A DNA stretch of 32,112 nucleotides from Candidatus Omnitrophota bacterium (GCA_029568545.1 JAKQAH010000131.1:1-32112), one strand, 5' to 3'. Shown: positions 8,901 through 17,259, counted from the first letter of the stretch. Numbers and translations: made by a program. Notes: a model not told the origin generated them from the sequence alone.

Positions 8901-11456
8901 ATGAAAAAAACCGTTATCTGCCTCATCATCAGCCTCGGCGTCGCCTGTTCCCTCGTATTCCTTGAGAGGTCTTCGTTTTATCAGATCTTGAATCTGAAAT
9001 TGTATGACCTTCAAATGAACTTGCGCAAGCCGCCCGACCAGGACCCGAGAATCCTTTTTGTGGAAATGGACGAAGAAGCGATCAACACCCTCGGACGGTG
9101 GCCCTGGCCGCGGAACATCCTCGCGCATATCATTGACACCCTGGCCTCCCTGGGGGCCCGTCAGATCATTTTCGACATCACATTCGCCCAACCCAACCAA
9201 ATCATCATCGATCGCCAAGCCGTGGGGCACATTTTTCAGGGCAAAGACCAGATCAGCGGCTACATAACGGATGAGATCGGCGCCCTCAAAGGGAAAGAAA
9301 CCGTCTCACAGCAAGATGCCGCATGGGTCTTGGATCAGGTCCAAAAGAATTTTCTGGAATTCGCCGGAGCTGCAGAGCAAAAACTCCACAGCGCCCTCGT
9401 CGACAATGATCAGGCCCTGGCGGAGTCCTTCCGCAAGAGCGATTCGTTTATCGGCTACTCATTCGAGGTCATTACCGAAAAGAATGACCTCGAAAAAGAT
9501 CGCGTTTACCCTCGAATAAGGGATGCCATGGTTGATTGGGCCGATAGCCGCCTCGACCAACCGTTCGAAGCCTTGCCCTCTTCTCTAAAAAAGAACGCGT
9601 ATTTCAATGCCGCAGATCTCAAAAAGATCTTTTTGCGCGCAAAGATCCAATCGCTCATCAAAAAGAATATCGAGATCTCCCTCGAGGAAGCGGCTAGGCA
9701 GCTTGGCGCCGACCCAAAAGGGATCAGGCCTGATTTCTATCTCGTCAAGCATCAGATGATCGTTGAGAAGATCCTGGCAGCCTTGGAAAGCTCTTCCAAT
9801 GCGCAGCTTCTGGACATCATTTACCAGCTCGAGATCTTCGATCCCGATACACAACAGCTTTTCCAAGAAGCCTGGCCGAGAATCCAGAAAGAATTTACCG
9901 CTGCCGCGAAATTCGGGAAATCCCTCCCGAAGGGCCAAGGCTTTCTGAAAGCAAAAAGCATGGAAGCCCCGATCGTATCATTCTCCGGCGCCGTCAAGGG
10001 CGGAGGTTTTTTAAACGGGATCCCTCACCAGGACGGCGTCCTTCGTTCCGTTCCGCTGTTCATTAAATACAAGGACAGGGTTTTTCCTCACATTGCCATT
10101 GCCAGCATCCTTGAGCTCTACAGACCCGAACAGATCATGTTCGATCCCGGAAAATATTTTATCCTGCATAAAGCAGATATTTCCGGACAATCCAAAGACG
10201 TCTTTATCCCTATTGATAAAGACGGCACAATCCTGATCAATTGGGCGGGCCGATGGCAGGATACGTTCCGCCATATTTCCGGCGGGGAAATTTATAGGCT
10301 TTTCTTCATGAGAGACGCGGCCGCAAACGCCCAGGACGATCCCAACCAAACCGCTAATCTGCAAAAAGAATTGGAAGAAAAAGAGGCGGCTTTAGCGAAA
10401 GCCGTCAAAGATAGCATCTGTATCATAGGATTAACGGCAGCGGGCACGCATGACTTTAATCCCATCCCTTATGAGTCAACCTATCCGATGGTCGGCACGC
10501 ACGGGAACGTCCTTAACTCCATCCTTACCCATCAATTCATAACCCGGGCGCCTGCTTCTGTCAATTTTGCGATTCTCGCAATCCTGGGAATCCTCATGGG
10601 CATCTTTTTGTCTTTGCTTTCTTCCGTCAACGGCCTTTTTTTCACGATGATCATTTCGGCATCCATCTTTCTGGCTTCTTTCCACTGGTTCCAGCAGGGC
10701 CTGTGGCTGAATCTGGCCTCCCCTTCTTTGCTGGCGCTCTTCTCTTATCTGGGCATCACAAGCTATAAATTCTCGACGGAAGAGAAAGCAAAGAGGCAGA
10801 TCAAGAACGCGTTCTCGAAATACGTTTCGCCCGAAGTTATCGAAGAGATCCTGCAGGATCCTTCCAAGCTCCGATTGGGCGGCGACCGGAAAGAATTGAC
10901 CGTTTTGTTCAGCGACATCCGCGGGTTCACAACGTATTCGGAGAAAAGAAAACCGGAAGAAGTTGTCAGCATCCTCAACGAATATCTCGATGCCATGACC
11001 AAAGTCATCGTTGCGCATAAGGGAACCCTGGATAAATATGTCGGCGATGAGATCATGGCTGTTTTTGGCGCGCCTCATTTTCAGCCGCCGGAAGAAAACG
11101 CCAAAAGCGCCGTGACCTGCGCCTTAAAGATGCTGGAGCGGCTCAAAGAGCTCCATGAGGAATGGAAGCAGCGCGGGCTCGAACCATTGGATATCGGCAT
11201 CGGCATCAATACGGGGGAAATGGTCGTCGGCAACATGGGGTCCGAGCTGCGGATGGACTACACCGTGATCGGCGATGCCGTTAATTTGGGCGCCCGCGTC
11301 GAAGCCTTAACCCGCCAATTCAACGTCCGTTTAATCGTTACCGAAGCCACTTATGTTTACATCAAGAGCCTTGTTGAAGCAAGGCCGCTGGAAAGCATTA
11401 AGGTCAAGGGAAAAGAAATCCCGGTGACGATCTATGAAGTGATCTCTTTGAAATAA
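8901..11456 (+). CDS. CHASE2-domain class III adenylate/guanylate cyclase
   Basis: The protein has 851 residues. An N-terminal membrane helix (residues 4-20) is followed by a periplasmic CHASE2 domain with its usual signature (YDLQMNLRKPPDQDPRILFV, GRWPWPRN, IIFDITF) and its second half at about 354-520 (FLNGIPHQDGVLRSVPLF). Residues about 190-354 are an unusually long helical insertion. Three membrane helices follow at about 550-625, then a class III cyclase domain from about 640. The metal Asp pair is D672 (FSDIRGF) and D716 (KYVGDEIMAVFG). K712 and D786/T788 (DYTVIGD) occupy the base-selecting positions. N795 and R799 are the transition-state residues, so catalysis should be intact. The Lys plus Asp-x-Thr set favours ATP and cAMP, though GTP cannot be excluded. 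It is three bases downstream of the DUF3307 gene. CHASE2 domains are known extracytoplasmic sensors; the ligand is not predictable. Confidence 0.92.
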   Translation: MKKTVICLIISLGVACSLVFLERSSFYQILNLKLYDLQMNLRKPPDQDPRILFVEMDEEAINTLGRWPWPRNILAHIIDTLASLGARQIIFDITFAQPNQIIIDRQAVGHIFQGKDQISGYITDEIGALKGKETVSQQDAAWVLDQVQKNFLEFAGAAEQKLHSALVDNDQALAESFRKSDSFIGYSFEVITEKNDLEKDRVYPRIRDAMVDWADSRLDQPFEALPSSLKKNAYFNAADLKKIFLRAKIQSLIKKNIEISLEEAARQLGADPKGIRPDFYLVKHQMIVEKILAALESSSNAQLLDIIYQLEIFDPDTQQLFQEAWPRIQKEFTAAAKFGKSLPKGQGFLKAKSMEAPIVSFSGAVKGGGFLNGIPHQDGVLRSVPLFIKYKDRVFPHIAIASILELYRPEQIMFDPGKYFILHKADISGQSKDVFIPIDKDGTILINWAGRWQDTFRHISGGEIYRLFFMRDAAANAQDDPNQTANLQKELEEKEAALAKAVKDSICIIGLTAAGTHDFNPIPYESTYPMVGTHGNVLNSILTHQFITRAPASVNFAILAILGILMGIFLSLLSSVNGLFFTMIISASIFLASFHWFQQGLWLNLASPSLLALFSYLGITSYKFSTEEKAKRQIKNAFSKYVSPEVIEEILQDPSKLRLGGDRKELTVLFSDIRGFTTYSEKRKPEEVVSILNEYLDAMTKVIVAHKGTLDKYVGDEIMAVFGAPHFQPPEENAKSAVTCALKMLERLKELHEEWKQRGLEPLDIGIGINTGEMVVGNMGSELRMDYTVIGDAVNLGARVEALTRQFNVRLIVTEATYVYIKSLVEARPLESIKVKGKEIPVTIYEVISLK

Positions 11457-11500
11457 TCATAAGAACCTAACCATTCATGTAAGTTTACAGAGGAAAAATC

Positions 11501-12946
11501 ATGGACGCTATCCGAACGATCCGCTATAAATTCAAGTTCGACGCGAATAACGAGCAGACCTTTACGATTCGCATGAACAGCGCGGATCTCGCGATCCTCG
11601 AAGAGCCCCGGAGCTCCTATCCGGAATGGGCCCGGCTTAAATACCAAAAATGCCCCAATTGCCCCCTTACGGAAGCGGAGCATGAATATTGCCCGATTGC
11701 TAAAAAACTCGTCGGAACCATAGATTTCTTCTGCCAGCCTCTCCCCTTTAAGTCCGTGGGCTTAAGCGTTGAGACTCCCGAGCGCACGTTCAGCAAAAAG
11801 ACTGACCTGAAATCGGCCGCCGTCTCGCTGATCGGGATCTACATGGCCACCAGCGGCTGCCCGATCATGGACAAATTGCGCCCCATGGTCCGGCATCACC
11901 TGCCGCTTGCAACAACACAGGAAACAACCTACCGGTCAATCGCGAATTACCTCATTGCCCAATACCTCTTGGCTCAACGCGGAAAAACCCCTGACTGGGA
12001 CCTGAAGAATTTAGGCGGCATTTATGATGCGATCAAGACCGTCAACACGCATTTCCGCGAGCGCCTTTTAAAAATCAGCCGCGAAGATCATGCCTTAGGC
12101 GCTATCCTGACCCTCGATGCTCATGCGTACTACATCAACCTTTCTCTGATCGGTGATACATTTTACACAATCGAAAACCTCTTTGAAGACGGCATTAGGG
12201 GAAAGAGGATTTCTTACGCCGGCACGCAAGAAGCCGAGGATAGTTCAGGCGCGCCCGACATCTATACATACCGGTTCAATTTCAATAACAACTTTACCAA
12301 AGCGTTCACCTATTCCATTAACGCGGAAACTCTGCGGCTTACCCCTGTTAAGAATAAGCCTCTCCCTTCGTGGACAAAACTTCTCTGCAATCAGTGCCCA
12401 AACTGCCCGCTCAATGGCGCTCAATACCCTCATTGCCCGGCGGCCTTGAGCCTTATCGACACAATGGAATTCCTTCAGGAAGGGTTACCGCCCGAAAACG
12501 TCGGGATCCTTGTCGAGACAACGGAACGTAACTTCTCCAAACAGACAACCTTGGCGGATGGCTTAAACTCGATGATCGGGCTGGCAATCGCCGCCAGCGG
12601 ATGCCCTGTTTTCAGCCGATTAAAGCCTTTGGTCCGCAATCATCTCCCCTTCCAGACGCCTTCAGAGCAGACCTATCGTTCTTTAGGAATGTACCTCCTG
12701 TTCCAGAAATTCTCGGATAAGAATAAAAAAGACCCCGATTGGCATCTCAGCCGTTTTGCTGAATTCTATCAGGAAATGAATATCGCGAGCCTTGCCTTTT
12801 GTGAAAGGCTCAAAGAGATTTCCCTAGAAGAAAATAACCTGGATATGCTTATAAATCTTGAATTCTTCCGCAAATATCGTGATTTTAAGCTTTCTAAGGA
12901 AGGCGACGAAGAACTGCAGAGATTGTTTGGGCAAATTTACGGGTAA
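11501..12946 (+). CDS. Tandem-duplicated Cys/His domain protein of unknown function
   Basis: The protein has 481 residues and a good SD (AGAGGA) before the ATG. It consists of two copies of one domain of about 240 residues. Copy one has C51, C54, C64, C120 and H133; copy two has C299, C302, C312, C368 and H381. Every pair is exactly 248 residues apart. Shared motifs are CPNCPL, a later CP with Ala, ETxERxFSK, SGCP and the R-x-H-L-P box, followed by QTYRS-like and PDWxL motifs. The conserved cysteines suggest metal binding or a redox centre. There is no signal peptide, so it should be cytoplasmic. It may belong to a DUF that I recall as DUF6901, but I cannot confirm that. It starts 44 bases after the cyclase gene and is probably cotranscribed, which makes a cyclic-nucleotide-linked role conceivable. 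Confidence 0.75.
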   Translation: MDAIRTIRYKFKFDANNEQTFTIRMNSADLAILEEPRSSYPEWARLKYQKCPNCPLTEAEHEYCPIAKKLVGTIDFFCQPLPFKSVGLSVETPERTFSKKTDLKSAAVSLIGIYMATSGCPIMDKLRPMVRHHLPLATTQETTYRSIANYLIAQYLLAQRGKTPDWDLKNLGGIYDAIKTVNTHFRERLLKISREDHALGAILTLDAHAYYINLSLIGDTFYTIENLFEDGIRGKRISYAGTQEAEDSSGAPDIYTYRFNFNNNFTKAFTYSINAETLRLTPVKNKPLPSWTKLLCNQCPNCPLNGAQYPHCPAALSLIDTMEFLQEGLPPENVGILVETTERNFSKQTTLADGLNSMIGLAIAASGCPVFSRLKPLVRNHLPFQTPSEQTYRSLGMYLLFQKFSDKNKKDPDWHLSRFAEFYQEMNIASLAFCERLKEISLEENNLDMLINLEFFRKYRDFKLSKEGDEELQRLFGQIYG

Positions 12947-12964
12947 CCCGGAACAAGCCAGCTT

Positions 12965-13744
12965 TTATCCCTTACAATACTCAAAGAGAAGATTAAGAAA
13001 ACTCTCCTTGTTCAAAGAGTCGATCCACCCATCCGCCCCGGCCTCCTGGCAGCTGATCTTCAAATTTTGCAAGAATGCATCATAATTCTTTTTCCGGCGA
13101 ACAGGTTCGGGGGCGTTTGCGTAAAGAACGATCCTGAGCTCCTTGAATTCGACGTAACTTTTCAGGGATGCGATGATGCTGGGAGCGCTTTTGGGGTCAA
13201 GCGCGCTGAAGACAACAATGTCGGGTTGATTGCGGAGCGTCTCTTCGATGATATTACTGTCTTCCGGGACAACAAAAACATCGACGCGAAAGCCATATTC
13301 CTTGATCTGCTGCTCGGCAAAATGGATTCCCGTAGGCTGATTTGTCTGCACGAGAACTTTTTTAAATTTGATCTTATGGGATACCTGGTTCAGGACCCGG
13401 TTGAGAGATTCAAACAGATAATCGAATTTGAACGGCTTGACGAAGTAGTCATCGATCCCTAATTTGCGGTATTCTTTTTCTTCCGTGGCATTGGCCGCGC
13501 AAACTAAAAGAGGCACATCGGCACAGTCTTTGAGTTCTTTTAAGCGCTTGCAAAATGTATATTCATCCATTTCCGACGCGACATTATCCGCAATGATGGC
13601 ATCCACTTTCTGGTGCGCCAGGATCCTCAGGCCTTGGTACCCATCAGAGGCGATAAGCGGCTCAAAGTCCTGCTGTTCTAACTTCTGTTTTAAATAATTA
13701 ACGACTTCCCGCTCATCATCCAGGATCAAGATCTTTTTTTTCAT
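12965..13744 (-). CDS. Receiver plus degenerate pseudo-receiver protein under c-di-GMP riboswitch control
   Basis: The protein has 259 residues from the ATG at 13744, which has GGAGG seven bases upstream. An upstream extension of the frame would run through the terminator hairpin and is rejected. Residues 1-125 form a CheY-like receiver with the acidic pair D9/D10, the phosphoacceptor D53 (IIADNVASEMD) and K103 in the FVKPF box. The usual Thr/Ser of strand 4 is replaced by Ala (VCAANA), which may alter phosphorylation signalling. Residues about 130-259 look like a second receiver fold (KKVLVQTNQP, PDIVVFSALDP, ADGWIDSL), but the acidic pair, phosphoacceptor and conserved Lys are missing, so it is a pseudo-receiver. 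There is no DNA-binding or enzymatic output domain. Its 3' end is 18 bases from the convergent tandem Cys/His gene. Output is probably by protein interaction. Confidence 0.8.
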   Translation of the reverse strand: MKKKILILDDEREVVNYLKQKLEQQDFEPLIASDGYQGLRILAHQKVDAIIADNVASEMDEYTFCKRLKELKDCADVPLLVCAANATEEKEYRKLGIDDYFVKPFKFDYLFESLNRVLNQVSHKIKFKKVLVQTNQPTGIHFAEQQIKEYGFRVDVFVVPEDSNIIEETLRNQPDIVVFSALDPKSAPSIIASLKSYVEFKELRIVLYANAPEPVRRKKNYDAFLQNLKISCQEAGADGWIDSLNKESFLNLLFEYCKG

Positions 13745-13758
13745 TGCCGCCTCCTTAC

Positions 13759-13790
13759 AAAAAAACCTATCCTGAAATACAAGATAGGTT
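13759..13790 (-). terminator. Riboswitch expression-platform terminator
   Basis: On the minus strand an 11-base-pair stem (13780-13790 with 13764-13774, including one G-U pair) closes a five-base loop and runs into a U tract of five to seven bases, ending about 14 bases before the start codon of the receiver gene. The 5' arm (CCUAUCUU) can instead pair with AAGGAUAG in the aptamer, so terminator and anti-terminator are mutually exclusive. Confidence 0.8.
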
Positions 13791-13812
13791 AACCTTTCGC
13801 AAGAAAGCATCT

Positions 13813-13900
13813 TTTGATCTGGTAACTGGCTATCCTTATTTCAGGACCCTGTAGCTTTGCGTCCCCACCTTGCGATGGGTTTGCCTTTTCATTGATCAAA
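13813..13900 (-). promoter_or_regulatory. c-di-GMP-I (GEMM-I) riboswitch aptamer
   Basis: The minus strand shows the GEMM-I core: GGCAAACC, a P2 stem CCCAUC/GGUGGG closed by a GCAA (GNRA) tetraloop, GGGACGCAAAGC, a third helix with GCUA pairing UAGC, and a closing GUUACC. A perfect seven-base P1 helix (UUUGAUC with GAUCAAA; 13894-13900 and 13813-13819) seals the aptamer. The base just before CAAACC is G, as in c-di-GMP-binding members rather than the A typical of cGAMP-selective GEMM-Ib. It is followed by a terminator and the receiver gene. I predict that ligand binding favours termination (an OFF switch), since the anti-terminator strand lies in the aptamer. Confidence 0.87.
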
Positions 13901-13915
13901 TTAAAGTTCAGTTAA

Positions 13916-13944
13916 AGTTTAAAACATTTTTTAGCAATAAGCAA
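13916..13944 (-). promoter_or_regulatory. Promoter for the riboswitch-controlled receiver gene
   Basis: On the minus strand TTGCTT (13944-13939) and TAAACT (13921-13916) are 17 bases apart. The expected start of transcription, about seven bases on, falls just ahead of the P1 helix of the riboswitch, which supports the assignment. Confidence 0.55.
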
Positions 13945-14011
13945 TAGCTTGCCTGGGGCGGAACGCCTTGGGAAATAATAACTTAGGGATAATATCTTGG
14001 AGCCCGAATCA

Positions 14012-15601
14012 TTACTTCTTGGATTGCTCTAAAACACTATAAATACTCGTTTCGGAAAATCCCAACTCAATGGCTCTTTGGGCATGAATAGCGGCTTCTT
14101 GACGCTTCCCTTGTTGCAGCAATGCGGTCGCTAAATTGGCGTGAGCCACGGCATGCTCTGGCTTCAAGGCCAAAGCTTTTCGAAAATGGGCCATGGCTTC
14201 ATCCATTTGACCCCATTGGGCTAATACGGTTCCAAGGTTAACATACGCATCAGCATAATAAGGATAGGCTTCGATTGATCTCCGGCAATATTCAGCGATT
14301 TTCTGGCCGGTTTCACCGCGTTTAAGCAAAAAATCTGCCATATTATTGTTGGCTACCGGACTCTGCGGATAATGCTTAAGTGCGTATTCCCACAGCGTTC
14401 CTCCGTCTTTCCATATCCGGCATTGCTTAAACGACGAAATGCCCAACCAAGAAAAGACACCCACCAAAAGAAAGATCCATACGGCTTTAATCCATCTTCG
14501 TCCTTCCATCTTTAAATAAATCTTCCAAAAGCGCTCTCCTAACCACAAACAAAAACCGAGACAAGGCAAGTATACCCACCGGTCCGACACCATTTGCGCA
14601 CCGAAAACAATCACATCGGTCCGCAGAAGAAAGAAAATAGACGCAAAATAAAACACGAACGCAAAAACAAAAAGCCGGTCGCGACGAAATCGGACTAAAA
14701 GTATAATCAAGATACCAAACACCAAAAGAGGCCACAAATACACCGAATTAGCCAAGGCAATGGGGCCGGACATTTCATGGATCGGGGTGAAGTTCACCGG
14801 CCAAAAGAACTTGAACACATAATGCATAAAACTCCAAAGATAAATAACCCCCGATCGAATACCGCTTCTGTTCAGCGACATAATTCCGGTATTTTGGGAA
14901 TACGTTATCCATGCAATGGGAACGATCAGAAGAAAATATTCGATCTTATCCCCTAGGATCTTCCAGTCCATTTTCCGGCGCTGGAACCAATCCATGGCCC
15001 AAAGGACCAGCGGCAGGCTAAGCGCCATGGATTTAGAAAAAATAGCCAAAAGCGCGCAAGCCAGAGAGCCGCCATACGACAGAAAACTTCTCCGCCTTAA
15101 ATACCGTAAGTAAAGAATAACGGACAGGAGATAAAACAGACTGTATAAGAGATCCTTGCGGCTGGTCACCCAAGCTACCGGCTCTACATGAACCGGATGC
15201 AAGCCAAAGATCAAGGCTGAGATCCCCGCCGCCAGAGGCTCAAGCGACAAAGACAAGGCAAGCTTGTAAACCAATCCAACGACCGCGATATGCAAAAGCA
15301 AATTGGTCAAGTGATAAACAAAAGGCCGATATTGGAAAAAATGATATTCTACCGCATAGGACAAGACCAGAAGAGGCTGATAGGTGCGGTTGATCAATTG
15401 AGTGAAAATACTTGCGATATTTTCCGAAGTCAAAGACCGGACTTTTTCGTTGGCCAGCAAGTGGACATCGTCATCCCAGTTGATGACAAAACTATTTCTC
15501 AAGCACGGGGAGAATGCCAGCGCTGTTATCACAACAAGAACAGCTATGATCAGAATATGTTTATAGAGATCTGGTGTTGCTCTCATAGATTTATGGAGCA
15601 C
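14012..15601 (-). CDS. TMTC-like polytopic membrane protein with C-terminal TPRs (GT-C glycosyltransferase type)
   Basis: The protein has 529 residues from the GTG at 15601, which has AGGAAAGG seven bases upstream and overlaps the end of the preceding gene by 11 bases. An ATG at 15586 is an alternative. After a short N terminus and a first helix (ILIIAVLVVITALAF) comes INWDDDVHL, the acidic loop motif of GT-C-type enzymes. Next is HPVHVEPVAWVTSRKD, a signature of TMTC-like bacterial proteins. About ten further hydrophobic helices follow. Residues about 400-520 hold three TPR repeats (AYVNLGTVLAQWGQMDEAMA, AHANLATALLQQGKRQEAA). Eukaryotic TMTC proteins transfer mannose to Ser/Thr from a lipid donor. 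A similar lipid-linked sugar transfer on the periplasmic side is likely but unproven. A second relative lies at 28029-29987. Confidence 0.8.
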   Translation of the reverse strand: MLHKSMRATPDLYKHILIIAVLVVITALAFSPCLRNSFVINWDDDVHLLANEKVRSLTSENIASIFTQLINRTYQPLLVLSYAVEYHFFQYRPFVYHLTNLLLHIAVVGLVYKLALSLSLEPLAAGISALIFGLHPVHVEPVAWVTSRKDLLYSLFYLLSVILYLRYLRRRSFLSYGGSLACALLAIFSKSMALSLPLVLWAMDWFQRRKMDWKILGDKIEYFLLIVPIAWITYSQNTGIMSLNRSGIRSGVIYLWSFMHYVFKFFWPVNFTPIHEMSGPIALANSVYLWPLLVFGILIILLVRFRRDRLFVFAFVFYFASIFFLLRTDVIVFGAQMVSDRWVYLPCLGFCLWLGERFWKIYLKMEGRRWIKAVWIFLLVGVFSWLGISSFKQCRIWKDGGTLWEYALKHYPQSPVANNNMADFLLKRGETGQKIAEYCRRSIEAYPYYADAYVNLGTVLAQWGQMDEAMAHFRKALALKPEHAVAHANLATALLQQGKRQEAAIHAQRAIELGFSETSIYSVLEQSKK

Positions 15602-16319
15602 CGCTTTGCCTTTCCTCGCTGACCAGTTCCCGGAACGTCCCATCGGACGACTTTTGCTTCAGATATAGCCCGTCAGCCTGGCGGAACCAATAGGTCCGCT
15701 TAAAAAATGCCGAACGGAAATCATCAACCGTCCAGTGCACCTTTATCGCCTCGACATCTCGCCCGCCGACGGAAATAGTTTCCGGGCCTTCATTGGTCGC
15801 TTTCATGGGATAAACTTTGAGTTCCCGGTTCTGGAACCCCCAGAATTTCTCTTCCTTTCTTCCCGACTGGACAAACGCCGTCAACCCGATCTTCGGGTTA
15901 TAATATAAAGGGCGGGCATCGATCTCGATGCCATGCTCAACCTTCTTGCCCTTGAATTGGCCCCGGATGAAAATGTAATTATTTCTTCGCTCGCCGACAT
16001 AATCCGTCTGCTCGGGGAGGTTCACGACCCGAAAACGCATCGTTTCAAAATTCTCATTGAGCGCATAATCTACTTCCGTCGCTATGCCATTTTCTTCTAT
16101 GACCCAATGCACCTGGTACCCGCCAGAGGAATTTCTCGCAATCGAGCAATGAAACCGGTTGAAGATCTCGCCGGTTCCCGAATGATAGGTCTTATAGTAT
16201 AGAACGTGAGCGGCAAAAACCGGCCCGGCGAACATCCATAAAAGAACAGAAATAGCCGCGATCCGCCGGACGGCTCGTAGCCGCAAAAAGCCTTCGAAGA
16301 TTTTTTTTGGAAGATTCAT
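15591..16319 (-). CDS. Secreted protein of unknown function
   Basis: The protein has 242 residues with a signal peptide at residues about 1-36 (RRIAAISVLLWMFAGPVFA, cleaved before AHVLYY). The mature part is predicted mostly beta strand, with many aromatics (YQVHWVIEENG, YWFRQADGLYLKQKSS). The layout resembles secreted single-domain beta-rich proteins such as DUF3108, but I do not recognise the family with certainty. No catalytic motif stands out. It overlaps the start of the downstream TMTC-like gene, so the two are translated from one message and may act together at the envelope. It is divergent from the exonuclease-like lipoprotein gene at 16378. The SD is weak (AUAGG, four bases before ATG). 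Confidence 0.65.
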   Translation of the reverse strand: MNLPKKIFEGFLRLRAVRRIAAISVLLWMFAGPVFAAHVLYYKTYHSGTGEIFNRFHCSIARNSSGGYQVHWVIEENGIATEVDYALNENFETMRFRVVNLPEQTDYVGERRNNYIFIRGQFKGKKVEHGIEIDARPLYYNPKIGLTAFVQSGRKEEKFWGFQNRELKVYPMKATNEGPETISVGGRDVEAIKVHWTVDDFRSAFFKRTYWFRQADGLYLKQKSSDGTFRELVSEERQSGAP

Positions 16320-16377
16320 GGCCTATGGTATACTTCAATAAACTTTGATGCATTATTATATCCAGGAACACGGAAAA

Positions 16378-17253
16378 ATGAGAAGAAATATAAGGAAAAT
16401 CTCTATCCGCGCCCACGCCGTGCGGCTTGGGGGAGTTTTCTTGCTTCTTTGTCTTGCCTTGACAAGCTGCGCCAATCCCTTTCGCTTTATCAACTATTCC
16501 CTTTCGAATACCCCTCGATACAGCATGACCGCCAATCCTCCCTACAAAAACATCTACAAGAAAACGATCAAAGTTGTCTCTTATAACATTAAGCACTCGG
16601 CAAGGATCAGAGAAGCCATCCATCTCTTAAAAAACAATCCGAATCTTGCCGACGCTGATATTCTTCTGCTGCAGGAAATGATCCCATCGGCTGTCGAGAA
16701 GATCGCTGCCGACCTCGGCTATAATTATATCTTTTATCCGGCCGTTATTCATCCCTTGCTCCACGACAATTTCGGGAATGCCGTTCTGTCCAAATGGCCC
16801 ATTACCTATGACGAAAACATCATTTTCCCCTCTATCAAAGAGAACAGCCGCCACCGTGTCGCTGTGGCCGCAAAATTAAAGATCAATGAAAAAGATGTCA
16901 TGGTCTACTCCCTGCATATGGGCATATTTATGAAACCGCGCCAACGGGGGGCTCAGATCCAGACCGTTTTAGACGCGATCAACAAAGACATTAAATACTG
17001 TATCGTGGCAGGAGACTTTAATACTATTAAAGAAAAGGATGAGGAAGAAATCATTCGGGTATTTTCCGAATCCCATTTCACTCACGCGACATCGAATGTC
17101 GATTGGACCTATAAGCATTGGTATTTTCTGAATTACAAATCTACTTTTGACCACATCTTCGTTCGCGGCCCCAAAGTCTTGAACGCTGGGAAAATCGATA
17201 ATCTATCGCCGAGCGATCACCTTCCTGTTTGGGCAGAATTCTCATTAGAATAG
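16378..17253 (+). CDS. Endonuclease/exonuclease/phosphatase-family lipoprotein
   Basis: The protein has 291 residues from the ATG at 16378, chosen because AGGAACACGGAAAA lies just upstream. An ATG at 16345 would add 11 residues before the charged start of the signal. The signal GVFLLLCLALTSC ends in a lipobox, so the protein should be lipid-anchored. The EEP fold motifs appear in order: VVSYNIKHS (metal-binding Asn), ADILLLQEM (Glu), the substrate-loop region with NAVLSKWPI, YSLHMG, VAGDFNT (Asp/Asn) and SDHLPVWAEF (catalytic Asp-His pair). The active site therefore looks complete. Substrates in this family include phosphodiesters of nucleic acids, inositol lipids and sphingomyelin. A periplasmic or surface position suggests lipid or nucleotide hydrolysis; the exact substrate is unknown. 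Confidence 0.85.
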   Translation: MRRNIRKISIRAHAVRLGGVFLLLCLALTSCANPFRFINYSLSNTPRYSMTANPPYKNIYKKTIKVVSYNIKHSARIREAIHLLKNNPNLADADILLLQEMIPSAVEKIAADLGYNYIFYPAVIHPLLHDNFGNAVLSKWPITYDENIIFPSIKENSRHRVAVAAKLKINEKDVMVYSLHMGIFMKPRQRGAQIQTVLDAINKDIKYCIVAGDFNTIKEKDEEEIIRVFSESHFTHATSNVDWTYKHWYFLNYKSTFDHIFVRGPKVLNAGKIDNLSPSDHLPVWAEFSLE

Positions 17254-17259
17254 CTAAAA

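Noticed and set aside
13968-14001. TAGGGATAA near 13985, resembling half of a homing-endonuclease site
   Set aside because: Nine matching bases are expected by chance and there is no intron or endonuclease gene.
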